NCBI GenBank assembly: GCA_012295275.1
Contig: CM022677.1
Location: 24,085,735 to 24,095,734 of the forward strand
Reading direction: 5' to 3'
Source of the DNA: Chrysomallon squamiferum
Taxonomy: Eukaryota > Mollusca > Gastropoda > Neomphalida > Peltospiridae
DNA length: 10,000 nt
Made by a program: the position numbers and the translations under genes
Shown: positions 1-8,605 of the stretch, one piece after another
Layout: every line of letters begins with the position of its first letter
Position numbering within the stretch: the stretch's first letter is position 1
Notes under the pieces: model-generated
The model's database searches: none
Told to the model about the DNA's origin: nothing
The model's input: the letters and a program-made list of their open reading frames with translations, nothing else

Positions 1-362
1 CTACTACTGCAGCTACTACTACTACCACTATTACTACAACTACTGCTATTACTACTGCTGCTACAACCACTGCTACTGTTACTACTACTCCGCCTCCTTC
101 TCCTCCTACTACTATAACAACAACAGCAGCAACAACAACAATTACTACTACTACTACTATTACTACAACTACTTCTATTACTATGCTGCTGCTACTCCTA
201 CTACTATTACTACTACTACTATTACTACTACTGCTTCTACTACTACTTCTACTACAACTACTACTACTACTATTACTGCTGCTACTACCACTACTACTGT
301 TACTACTACTACTACTACTACTATTACTACTACTACTATTACTACTACTGCTACTATTACTG

Positions 363-397
<35 letters not shown>

Positions 398-538
398 GCT
401 AGTACTACTACTACTACTACTGCTGCTGCTGCTCCTACTACTATTACTACTACTGCTACTACAACTACTTCTGCTACAACTACTACTACTACTATTGTTG
501 TTGTTGTTGCTGCTGCTGCTGCTGTTGTTGTTGTTGCT
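1..538. repeat. Trinucleotide tract (CTA/TTA/GCT/GTT), copy A
   Basis: The tract is an imperfect trinucleotide repeat, mainly CTA and TTA with interspersed CTG, CAA and CCT triplets, ending in alternating GTT and GCT blocks at 495-538. The triplet phase is kept for hundreds of bases, which produces a long poly-leucine reading frame. The composition alone explains that frame, so it is not a gene. Confidence 0.95.
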
Positions 539-823
539 AGAAAAACGTTTTGGACTTATTGCTGTTGTTTTGAACTCTCTAAACAGTTTCCTCAGTACGA
601 ACACTGTCAGGGACAGATTTGTTCTCCAGTGAAAAATAATTTAGCTGCCGAGCTTGATTATAACAAAGAGCAGGTAACTCTGCTAGAACGCAGCCAAGAC
701 GAAAGGAACTGTTGTGTTTACTTATTGCTGGCGTTTTGTTTCAATTTCGCGTTTAAAACTGAAATAATTAAATAACACACGTTTTTCTTATTATTTAAGG
801 TTCATCAACTTGTTCATTCGTAA

Positions 824-880
824 CCCGAGAAACGTAAAGCCTATGATGTCACATTCGTACAGATTCGTCTGAATCTCGAT
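824..880 (-). pseudogene. Relic of the aminopeptidase exon, copy A
   Basis: On the minus strand these 57 bases read as 19 codons aligning to residues 31-49 of the exon at 5363-5813. The frame stays open over this stretch, but the conserved YEGDV has become YECDI. No splice sites or longer frame accompany it. The match to copy C shows that the relic belongs to the repeat unit. Confidence 0.75.
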
Positions 881-1452
881 CTTGCACTGGTTGGTTTCCC
901 TGTCTTATTTTTAAAACATTTATTTACATATTATTATTTGCTTTTGAATTTTAATGCGAAAATTACCGTTATGTATTTCCTTCTAACCTGTACTTTTTTC
1001 TTTCTTTTTTTCATGGTGTTTTAATTTCAAATACAAAATTAAAATGTAATAGTGAATTTAAATGGATTCGGAACTTCTCAGGAATTTATTTTTTTATTTA
1101 ATTTATTTATATATTTTTTTTAATATATACTAACTCCCCTTAGCTTTAAAATCGTGTCACGTCAAAGAATATTCTCATGCAGATATCAAGACTGAAAGAA
1201 AACTAGTAAGTAACCTTGACCAAACAACCCAGTTAAATATCGTGTTTAAAGCACAGACACTCTCGAACATGTCCAGACATACGTTAAAAGACCGTATCAG
1301 TTATTTTCGCGTGCCTATCTAAATATATTAAATATTCAGTAAATATGAAACACGCATGCGCAGTCATCTTCACGAATGGATTAAATCAGCGTATCTCACA
1401 GTCTGTCAACAGTCTTTACTAACTTACAGATGTCGATGCAGGGACGGACCTT

Positions 1453-1491
1453 GGGTAAGGTGGGGTAAGGTGTTTGCGTGTGTGTGTGTGT
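1453..1491. repeat. G-rich element followed by (GT)n, copy A
   Basis: The sequence GGGTAAGGTGGGGTAAGGT (1453-1471) is a 9-10 base direct duplication with four G runs, followed within a few bases by alternating GT. The same pair occurs in copies B and C. Confidence 0.85.
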
Positions 1492-1660
1492 ATTCTTGTC
1501 ATTGAATGTGTGTGCCTCTGAGTTTGTGCTTGTGTGTTTCTATGTGTGGGTTCTGATTGTTTGTCTCTGCATACTTATGCTTCTGTGTGTGGTGCGAATT
1601 GGTGCGTGCATGCATGTGTGTGTTTCAGCGCATACTTTAATACTCCAAATATATACTGAC

Positions 1661-1661
<1 letters not shown>

Positions 1662-1737
<76 letters not shown>
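1662..1737. repeat. (CT)n microsatellite, copy A
   Basis: This is an uninterrupted CT dinucleotide run of about 76 bases, followed by CA-rich sequence. Both strands give long Ser-Leu or Arg-Glu reading frames that are artefacts of the repeat. Confidence 0.97.
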
Positions 1738-1739
<2 letters not shown>

Positions 1740-1815
1740 ACACACACATAAAAACACACACACACACATACACACAAACATAGACACATACAAACACACA
1801 CAAAGAGACGCACAA
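1738..1815. repeat. CA-rich linker between CT tract and next unit, copy A
   Basis: This stretch is CA-dominated with irregular ACAT and AAAC interruptions. An equivalent occurs in copy B at 3329-3390, but none in copy C. Confidence 0.8.
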
Positions 1816-1884
1816 ACAAACCAAATGGAACGGTAGCAGGCCTTTTTTTTTGACTAGCGCGACAAGAATCATATATCATTACAA

Positions 1885-2004
1885 TTACTACTACTACTAC
1901 CACTATTACTACAACTACTGCTATTACTACTGCTGCTACAACCACTGCTACTGTTACTACTACTCCTCCTCCTTCTCCTCCTACTACAACTACTACTTCG
2001 TCTA

Positions 2005-2044
<40 letters not shown>

Positions 2045-2151
2045 GCTGCTACTCCTACTATTACAACTACTGCTACTACAACTACTTCTGCTACATCTAC
2101 TACTACTACTACTGTTGTTGTTGTTGCTGCTGCTGCTGTTGTTGTTGTTGC
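1885..2151. repeat. Trinucleotide tract, copy B
   Basis: This is the shortened version of the tract in copies A and C. It starts with the same CTA/TTA/GCT pattern and ends with the same GTT/GCT block at about 2113-2151. The middle is reduced, and the AAC/AGC-rich block found in A and C is absent. Confidence 0.95.
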
Positions 2152-2432
2152 TGGAACAACTTTTTGGACTTATTGCTGTATTTAAACACCTGCAGTTTCC
2201 TGTGTACTAAGACTGTCAGGGACAGATTTGTTCTCCAGTGAAAAATAATTTAGCTGCGGGGCTTGATTATAACAAAGAGCAGGTAACTCTGATAGAACGC
2301 AGCCAAGACGAAAGGAACTGTTGTGTTTACTTATTGCTGGCGTTTTGTTTCAATTTCGCGTTTAAAACTGAAATAATTAAATAACACACGTTTTTCTTAT
2401 TATTTAAGATTCATCAACTTGTTCATTCGTAA

Positions 2433-2481
2433 CCCGAGAAACGTAAAGCCTATGACGTCACCTTCGAGCTTGAATCTCGAT
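2433..2481 (-). pseudogene. Relic of the aminopeptidase exon, copy B (8-base deletion, frameshift)
   Basis: This is the same relic as in copies A and C, but eight bases are missing in the middle, removing the codons for the Asn-Leu-Tyr part. The deletion shifts the frame and brings a TGA into it. Sequence on both sides still matches the other copies, so this is a deletion within a shared element. Confidence 0.75.
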
Positions 2482-3047
2482 CTTGCACTGGTTGGTTTCC
2501 CTGTCTTATTTTTAAAACATTTATTTACATATTATTATTTGCTTTTGAAGTTTAATGCGAAAATTACCGTTATGTATTTCCTTCTAAACTGTACATTTTT
2601 TTTTTTTTTTTCATCGTATTTTAATTTCAAATACAAAATTAAAATGTAATAGTGAATTTAAATGAATTCGGAACTTCTCAGGAAGTTTTTTTTTTTTTTT
2701 TTTATAATTTATTTATATATTTTTTTTAATATCTACTAACTCCCCTTAGCTTTAAAATGGTGTCACGCCAAAGAATATTCTCATGCAGATATCAAAACTA
2801 GTAAGTAACCTTGAGCAAACAACCCAGTTAAATATCGTGTTTAAAGCACAGGCACTCTCGAACATGTCCAGACATACGTTAAAAGACCGTATCAGTTATT
2901 TTCGCGTGCCTATCTAAATATATTAAATATTCAGTAAATATGAAACACGCATGCGCAGTCATCTTCACGAATGGATTAAATCAGCGTATCTCACAGTCTG
3001 TCAACAGTCTTTACTAACTTACAGATGTCGATGCAGGGACGGACCTT

Positions 3048-3089
3048 GGGTAAGGTGGGGTAAGGTATTTGCGTGTGTGTGTGTGTGTA
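3048..3089. repeat. G-rich element followed by (GT)n, copy B
   Basis: The duplicated GGGTAAGGT motif at 3048-3066 is identical to that in copy A, and is followed by a slightly longer GT run at about 3071-3088. Confidence 0.85.
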
Positions 3090-3257
3090 TTCTTGTCACT
3101 GAATGTGTGTACCTCTGAGTTTGTGCTTGTGTGTTTCTATGTGTGGGTTCTGATTGTTTATCTCTGCATACTTATGCTTCTGTGTGTGGTGTGAATTGGT
3201 GCGTGCATGCATGTGTGTGTTTCAGCGCATACTTTAATACTCCAAATATATACTGAC

Positions 3258-3258
<1 letters not shown>

Positions 3259-3328
<70 letters not shown>
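3259..3328. repeat. (CT)n microsatellite, copy B
   Basis: This is an uninterrupted CT run of about 70 bases, flanked as in copy A by a GACG left edge and a CA-rich right edge. Confidence 0.97.
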
Positions 3329-3330
<2 letters not shown>

Positions 3331-3390
3331 GACACACATAAAAACACACACACATACACATACACACATAAAAACACACACAAAGAGACG
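3329..3390. repeat. CA-rich linker, copy B
   Basis: This is the counterpart of 1738-1815, ending in the shared AAAGAGACG and leading through GACTAGCGCG into copy C. Confidence 0.8.
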
Positions 3391-3440
3391 GACAAACAAA
3401 CCAACTGACTAGCGCGAGAAGAATCATATATTATTATAGT

Positions 3441-3808
3441 TACTACTACTACTACTGCAGCTACTACTACTACCACTATTACTACAACTACTGCTATTAC
3501 TACTGCTGCTACAACCACTGCTACTGTTACTACTACTCCGCCTCCTTCTCCTCCTACTACTATAACAACAACAGCAGCAACAACAACAATTACTACTACT
3601 ACTACTATTACTACAACTACTTCTATTACTACTGCTGCTGCTACTCCTACTACTATTACTACTACTACTATTACTACTACTGCTTCTACTACTACTTCTA
3701 CTACAACTACTACTACTACTATTCCTGCTGCTACTACCACTACTACTGTTACTACTACTACTACTACTACTATTACTACTACTACTATTACTACTACTGC
3801 TATTACTG

Positions 3809-3855
<47 letters not shown>

Positions 3856-3993
3856 GCTAGTACTACTACTACTACTACTGCTGCTGCTACTCCTACTACT
3901 ATTACTACTACTGCTACTACAACTACTTCTACTACAACTACTACTACTACTACTGTTGTTCTTGTTGCTGCTGCTGCTGTTGTTGTTGTTGCT
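3441..3993. repeat. Trinucleotide tract, copy C
   Basis: This is the full-length tract, nearly identical in order to that of copy A, including the AAC/AGC block at 3564-3589 and the terminal GTT/GCT block at about 3954-3991. Triplet-number differences relative to copy A, such as the (CTA) run near 3820-3855, are typical of microsatellite slippage. Confidence 0.95.
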
Positions 3994-4278
3994 AGAAAAA
4001 CGTTTTGGACTTATTGCTGTTGTTTTGAACTCTCTAAACAGTTTCCTGAGTACGAAGACTTTCAGGGACAGATTTGTTCTCCAGTGAAAAATAATTTAGC
4101 TGCCGAGCTTGATTATAACAAAGAGCAGGTAACTCTGCTAGAACGCAGCCAAGACGAAAGGAACTGTTGTGTTTACTTATTGCTGGCGTTTTGTTTCAAT
4201 TTCGCGTTTAAAACTGAAATAATTAAATAACACACGTTTTTCTTATTATTTAAGATTCATCAACTTGTTCATTCGTAA

Positions 4279-4335
4279 CCCGAGAAACGTAAAGCCTATG
4301 ACGTCACCTTCGTACAGATTCGTCTGAATCTCGAT
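4279..4335 (-). pseudogene. Relic of the aminopeptidase exon, copy C (best preserved)
   Basis: The minus strand reads IEIQTNLYEGDVIGFTFLG, against IELQPNMYEGDVKHFTFDG in the exon. That is 13 of 19 residues and 45 of 57 bases identical, including an uninterrupted YEGDV and FTF. Weaker similarity continues on both sides, but an in-frame TAA lies at 4360-4362, just upstream on the minus strand, and another TAA follows soon after the relic. It is on the same strand as the real exon. It could be a decayed exon duplication or a fragment from a neighbouring paralogue. It is not a functional exon. Confidence 0.82.
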
Positions 4336-4909
4336 CTTGCACTGGTTGGTTTCCCTGTCTTATTTTTAAAACATTTATTTACATATTATTATTTGCTTTT
4401 GAAGTTTAATGCGAAAATTGCTGTTCTGTATTTTCTTCTAAACTGTACTATTTTCTTGCTTTTTTTCATGGTGTTTTAATTTCAAATACAAAATTAAAAT
4501 GTAATAGTGAATTTAAATGAATTCGGAACTTCTCAGGAATTTATTTTTTTATTTAATTTATTTATATATATTTTTTTAATATATACTAACTCCCCTTAGC
4601 TTTAAAATCGTGTCACGTCAAAGAATATTCTCATGCAGATATCAAGACTGAAAGAAAACTAGTAAGTAACCTTGACCAAACAACCCAGTTAAATATCGTG
4701 TTTAAAGCACAGACACTCTCGAACATGTCCAGACATACGTTAAAAGACCGTATCAGTTATTTTCGCGTGCCTATCTAAATATATTAAATATTCAGTAAAT
4801 ATGTAACACGCATGCGCAGTCATCTTCACGAAATGGATTAAATCAGCATATATCACAGTCTGTCAACAGTCTTTACTAACTTACAGATGTCGATGCAGGG
4901 ACGAACCTT

Positions 4910-4949
4910 GGGTAAGGTGGGGTAAGGTATTTGCGTGTGTGTGTGTGTA
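4910..4949. repeat. G-rich element followed by (GT)n, copy C
   Basis: The duplicated GGGTAAGGT motif (4910-4928) and GT run (about 4934-4948) are conserved in copy C. Confidence 0.85.
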
Positions 4950-5117
4950 TTCTTGTCATTGAATGTGTGTGCCTCTGAGTTTGTGCTTGTGTGTTTCTAT
5001 TTGTGGGTTCTGATTGTTTGTCTCTGCATACTTATACTTCTGTGTGTGGTGTGAATTGGTGCGTGCATGCATGTGTGTGTTTCAGCGCATATTTAATACT
5101 CCAAATATACACTGACG

Positions 5118-5332
<215 letters not shown>

Positions 5333-5356
5333 CTGTATGTATGTATATACATGAAC

Positions 5357-5362
5357 ACTTAC
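5357..5362 (-). other. 5' splice donor of the aminopeptidase exon
   Basis: On the minus strand the exon ends in CCTGT and the intron begins GTAAGT, a near-ideal donor. Reading on without splicing hits TAA within one codon. The split leaves two bases of the last codon in the exon (phase 2 intron). In M1 enzymes the next residues lead to the conserved region before the PCFDEP-type motif, which is absent here, so the next exon lies beyond the left edge of the window. Confidence 0.85.
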
Positions 5363-5813
5363 ACAGGTTTTCCGTTTCTTTTATACTCAGACAGGTAAAG
5401 TCCTTTCAGCTGATTTGTCAACTTCCCCACGTATTTCATCTCTATGCTGTACACCTGGTCTTTCACGAGAATATCGCTCAGGTGGAAAATCACGAATTCT
5501 CTCGCGAGATCTCGCTCCGTCTTCAGAATCATCGGCGACGTCCCGCTTAGCGATTTAAACTGCACCGTGCTCTGCGTGATGTTCAAGTCCGTCATTTGTA
5601 ACGTGATTCTGTTTGTAGGTTTCACGCATTTCATTTCAATTTTCACGTAGCCATCAAACGTAAAGTGTTTGACGTCACCTTCGTACATGTTCGGCTGCAG
5701 CTCGATCGTGTATTTGATTGGCTCCATGTCTCTCGGTATTCTCACGTCCTTGACCTTAGGAGGTACCGTGGGTCCAGCAGTAGTTTTCGCGCCCATTTCG
5801 GAACAGGCACTGC
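5363..5813 (-). CDS. Internal exon of an M1-family zinc aminopeptidase (aminopeptidase N-like), N-terminal domain
   Basis: The 451-bp exon has two bases of a split codon, 149 full codons and two bases of a split codon at its end. Counting from the methionine at 5796, residues 1-17 are a Thr/Pro/Lys-rich stretch like the stalk before the catalytic ectodomain. From residue 19 the protein matches the opening of M1 domain I: RIPRDMEPIKYTIELQPN, then a beta-rich stretch with FTFDGYVKIEMK, KPTNRITLQMTDLNI, and YVGKLTNQLKGLYLSEYK near the end. These patterns are typical of aminopeptidase N, glutamyl aminopeptidase and ERAP-type enzymes. There is one N-glycosylation sequon (Asn72-Ile-Thr), as expected for an extracellular domain. 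The family removes N-terminal amino acids from peptides, usually as a type II membrane protein. The GAMEN and HEXXH zinc motifs lie in later exons outside the window, so activity cannot be judged. Which M1 subfamily it belongs to is uncertain. Confidence 0.93.
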
Positions 5814-5832
5814 CTGTAGTAAAATTAAACGT
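5814..5832 (-). other. 3' splice acceptor of the aminopeptidase exon
   Basis: On the minus strand a T-rich stretch (TTTAATTTTACTACAG) runs into the exon at 5813. The exon starts with two bases of a codon, followed in frame by AGT GCC TGT TCC GAA ATG. A second AG four bases downstream is a possible alternative acceptor, but using it would change the phase. An in-frame TAA occurs near 5836, so the frame is closed a short distance upstream. The alternative is that ATG at 5796 is the true start; its context (GAAATGG) is favourable. Confidence 0.65.
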
Positions 5833-5880
5833 TTAAAATAAATTAAATATGAAAAAATTGTAAAATAATAGAAAAAATTG

Positions 5881-5881
<1 letters not shown>

Positions 5882-5913
<32 letters not shown>

Positions 5914-5978
5914 GAAGAAGAAGAATAATAATAATAAAGAAGAAGAAGAAGATGACGACGATGATGATGATGATAATA
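5882..5978. repeat. Compound (TAA)n / (GAA)n / (GAT)n trinucleotide tract
   Basis: TAA repeats are broken by two AAG blocks and end in GAC/GAT triplets. The tract lies about 70 bases upstream of the aminopeptidase exon on the gene's strand, in the presumed preceding intron. Confidence 0.93.
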
Positions 5979-6389
5979 AATAAATATAGAATCGTATCGG
6001 ACTACAATATCGATTGTATATCGATTGTATACACACACATGTATATATAATTAATATCAAAAATATAAATAAATAATTAAAAAAATAGAAATAATAAAAA
6101 ATATCTGTGTCATAATCTGATTTTGAACATAAAGTGATATCGATATTATAATATGTATATAGCACGGTTAATTCAGAGAATATATGGTAATAATAGTGAC
6201 AGAGAGGCGAGTGTCAAATTGAGAATCATGAAGCACTGACTGAAAGTTAAACAGTGTCACGCATGTACAGAAACGAACAGACCAGAATTACTGGGTGTCT
6301 AATGTCAGTACGTTTCTATACATATGTTTCACGATATATTATATATTGAAGTGAAGCGTAGAACTAAAACATATTTGCATCACATACTC
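5979..6389. other. AT-rich spacer, no gene seen
   Basis: This is AT-rich sequence with short A and T runs and a duplicated ATCGATTGTAT near 6009 and 6020. No coding, RNA or transposon signature is visible. If the exon is internal, this is probably intron. Confidence 0.6.
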
Positions 6390-6441
6390 AGAGAGAGAGA
6401 GGGAGGGAGGGAGGGAGAGGGAGAGAGAGAGAGAGAGAGAT

Positions 6442-6509
<68 letters not shown>
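6390..6509. repeat. (GA)n microsatellite with (GGGA)n start
   Basis: Mostly AG dinucleotides, with a GGGA block near 6401-6423 and one ATTA interruption near 6441. This is the opposite orientation to the CT tracts of the repeat array. Confidence 0.96.
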
Positions 6510-6512
<3 letters not shown>

Positions 6513-6910
6513 AGACAGAACGACAAATGGCTATAAAAAGAGGCTGAGAAGAAATAGAAAAAATTGCTAGCAATATAGACGATAGAGAGAGACAGACAGA
6601 ACCACACAGAGAGATATCAAGTATTAGTCAGTCAAGTATAAAATAAACTATGATAATTTCAAAACTGTACGTCACAGAATTAATAAACGTCATTCTGCAC
6701 GATGAACAAGCAGTCACTTGTCAAGAAAATTAATTATGGATAGAAGACCAAAATTTGAATGAATTATTTGACAATGTTACTGACGAACTGAAAGACTACG
6801 TCTAAAAACATGAATTAATTAATAACATTTGACAATGTATAAGAATAATAATAACGAACTAATAAAGATAGTAGGAAGAAGACAACGACAAATAACAAAA
6901 CATCATCACC
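6510..6910. other. AT-rich spacer, no gene seen
   Basis: This is moderately complex AT-rich sequence with no reading frame resembling a protein and no recognisable RNA gene or splice-bounded exon on either strand. Confidence 0.55.
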
Positions 6911-7060
6911 AGTAATAATAATAATAATAATAATAATAATAGTAATAACAGAAGTAGTAGTAGTAGTGGTAGTGGTAGTGGTATTGGTAGTGGTAGTAAT
7001 AGTGCTAATGATTAGAATAATAATAATAAACAGAAGAAGAAGAAGAAGAAAATGAGAAGG
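6911..7060. repeat. Compound (ATA)n / (GTA)n / (AAG)n trinucleotide tract
   Basis: ATA triplets pass into GTA and GTG triplets, then ATA again, and finish in AAG triplets (about 7030-7052). It resembles the reverse complement of the CTA/TTA tracts in the repeat array in composition, but I see no matching flanks. Confidence 0.93.
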
Positions 7061-7084
7061 AGATAAAGAATGAAAGAGGAAAAT

Positions 7085-7098
7085 ATATATATATATAA
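7085..7098. repeat. Short (AT)n run
   Basis: A short alternating AT run lies directly left of the inverted repeat at 7100. Confidence 0.8.
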
Positions 7099-7099
7099 A

Positions 7100-7162
7100 A
7101 ACAGAAGAAACATAATTTAAATTGTATTTCAAGTGCACACACTAAATTATGTTTCTTCTGTT
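7100..7162. repeat. Perfect 20-bp inverted repeat with 23-base spacer
   Basis: The left arm at 7100-7119 (AACAGAAGAAACATAATTTA) is the exact reverse complement of 7143-7162, with 23 bases between them. With a 3-base bulge the pairing can extend a few A/T bases outward. It could be a transcript hairpin, a small terminal-inverted-repeat remnant or a cruciform site. No target-site duplication is obvious. Confidence 0.85.
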
Positions 7163-7671
7163 ATATTGTCTTCTTCCATTCTTCTTGGCACACACACCTA
7201 TTATGGTGGTCATTGTATACATTCTCTGGTTTCTCCGTTTCGCCGAGTTAAATAAACTGTTTGTTTCTTTTTCTCCACTGAGTAACCCGGGGCGCTCTTA
7301 GCGCGAGCTTTCTGCCTTGATTACTACCAAATGTTAACCTTTGACCTTATAACAACAGCACGTGCTAGTAATTGACTGTTACCAGTCGGGAAGAACAAAA
7401 CAAGTTACGGTCGCTTACCAGTCTATGTAGCGTAACGTATTTTGTTGTCAACGCTTTTTAGCAACGAAAAACATTTTCATGGGTAAACTGCGCGTGAGTC
7501 TGGCGCGTGCATTGTGATTTACCATGCATGACAACTTGAAATGAATCTGGGAGAGAGAATTTATTGCAAAAGCGGAATAAATTTCTGTTCTAGGTAGTGG
7601 ATACAACGTATTTGTTGTTTAAAGTTTCTGTTCAAAGTACGCTGAAACGAGCAAATAAAATTAAGAGCTAG
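7163..7671. other. Unassigned complex, GC-richer segment
   Basis: This segment has no long simple repeats and is richer in CG dinucleotides than its surroundings. It contains AATAAACTG near 7250, a GCGCT/AGCGC mini-hairpin at 7292-7304 and several TAACG/CGTAAC motifs. No credible reading frame was found on either strand. It may be a transposon or LTR remnant, or regulatory sequence upstream of the gene. I cannot separate these. Confidence 0.35.
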
Positions 7672-7708
7672 TTTTATTTTATTTTATTTTATTATTATTT
7701 TTTTTATC
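7672..7708. repeat. (TTTTA)n short tandem repeat
   Basis: Several ATTTT units are followed by TTA repeats and a T run. Confidence 0.85.
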
Positions 7709-8147
7709 CCGGAATTAGGTTACAGAATATAATGATAAGTGCAGCCATTTTCCAGCTTCGCAACGCAGTCGTAACTGTATCTCATATTTTTGTTTTTCTT
7801 TCGATATCTTTCGGCTTGTTCGTGTGTATCTTTCTTTATTTCTTTATTTTTAATTCATTCTTGCAGTTTCCCTCCCCCTCTCTCCCTCTCTCCCTCCCTC
7901 TCCCCTTTCTCTCTCGTGGTCTTTACTTCACCTTATCTTTCCTAGTATAAACATTTTCATTCATTCATTCATTCTTTATTTATTTTATTAGAACCAGACT
8001 AGCTAAATTCATAACATACATAAAAATCTTTAGGGACCCATTTTGATTTTATTTTAAGTCAAATAATGCACTCGCCCAATTCGTAGACAGGATGTTTTTA
8101 TGAACTCTTATTTGAAATAAGAAAGTTTTGAACTGAAAAGTGTTCCA
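7709..8147. other. Low-complexity spacer, no gene seen
   Basis: It contains T-rich sequence, a CCCT/CTCT pyrimidine tract at about 7868-7916, and an (ATTC)n run at about 7958-7975. A 72-codon frame at 7732-7950 is Phe/Leu-rich because of the pyrimidine bias and has no recognisable motif. Confidence 0.55.
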
Positions 8148-8231
8148 GGAAAAAATAATAATAATAAATAAAAAAAAAAAAAAAAAAAAAAAAAATTAAA
8201 TAAAAAATAAAATAAATAAATAAAAAACATT
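8148..8231. repeat. A-rich / (AATA)n tract with a poly-A run
   Basis: AAT and AATA repeats surround an uninterrupted A run at about 8170-8195. It could be a retroposon tail, but I see no recognisable SINE or LINE body in front of it. Confidence 0.9.
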
Positions 8232-8267
8232 TAAAATAAATTAAATAAATCAATAATTGAACAAATA

Positions 8268-8269
<2 letters not shown>

Positions 8270-8339
<70 letters not shown>
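8270..8339. repeat. (GA)n microsatellite
   Basis: This is an uninterrupted GA run of about 70 bases, in the same orientation as 6390-6509. Confidence 0.97.
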
Positions 8340-8345
<6 letters not shown>

Positions 8346-8493
8346 TACAATAAAATGCAAAACGTCATCTGTATTTATTTCTGTTTTTGTCATGACGTCA
8401 TAATGCTTTGACGTTAAATACATCCTTTCAGTTTCGTAGAAAATAATTTTGCAAGGCAGAGACTGTAAGTAAAACATTTCAATAATTCGGATA

Positions 8494-8495
<2 letters not shown>

Positions 8496-8527
<32 letters not shown>

Positions 8528-8550
8528 TGTGTGTTTTTCTTTTTAAAAAA

Positions 8551-8604
<54 letters not shown>
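8496..8604. repeat. (GT)n followed by (AAT)n
   Basis: A GT run (about 8496-8526) is followed by a short T-rich bridge and then AAT triplets at 8551-8604. The poly-asparagine frame across it is an artefact. Confidence 0.95.

Positions 8605-8605
<1 letters not shown>

Larger units (their letters stand above)
1..1884. repeat. Large tandem repeat unit, copy A (left end cut by window)
   Basis: Copy A runs from the trinucleotide tract (1-538) through an AT-rich core (about 541-1450), a G-rich element (1453-1471), a (GT)n tract (about 1478-1491), a GT-rich linker, a (CT)n tract (about 1662-1737) and a CA-rich linker. Long stretches are base-for-base identical to copy C, for example around 630-780 versus 4085-4240. 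Near its right end, at about 1825-1852, it has a short stretch with a T run that copy B lacks. Position 1 corresponds to 3449 in copy C, so at most a few bases of the tract are likely missing on the left. I do not recognise the unit as a known transposon, and it has no convincing reading frame. Confidence 0.93.
1885..3440. repeat. Large tandem repeat unit, copy B (short variant)
   Basis: Copy B has the same element order as copy A but is more diverged. Its trinucleotide tract is about 270 bp instead of about 540 and lacks the AAC/AGC-rich block seen near the start of A and C. Its core has small deletions, including the loss of about ten bases near 2797 that A and C share, and an 8-base deletion inside the aminopeptidase relic. 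It also has longer T runs near 2600 and 2690. These differences make B the odd copy of the three. Confidence 0.93.

Noticed and set aside
183-632. 149-codon plus-strand frame, almost entirely leucine
   Set aside because: It is the translation of the CTA/TTA/CTG trinucleotide tract. There is no protein-like sequence outside the repeat.
3327-3740. 137-codon minus-strand Val/Ala-rich frame
   Set aside because: It is the reverse strand of the same trinucleotide tract plus the CA-rich linker, and it depends wholly on the repeat phase.
4022-4260. Possible second coding relic in the unit core (about 50 open codons on the minus strand, ending near 4037)
   Set aside because: The frame is short, matches nothing I recognise, and does not align with the rest of the aminopeptidase exon.
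8393-8400. TGACGTCA palindrome (cAMP-response-element consensus)
   Set aside because: A single 8-base match with no promoter nearby. The same octamer at 5670-5677, 4299-4306 and 2453-2460 comes from coding sequence (Gly-Asp-Val) and its relics, so its recurrence is not evidence of regulation.
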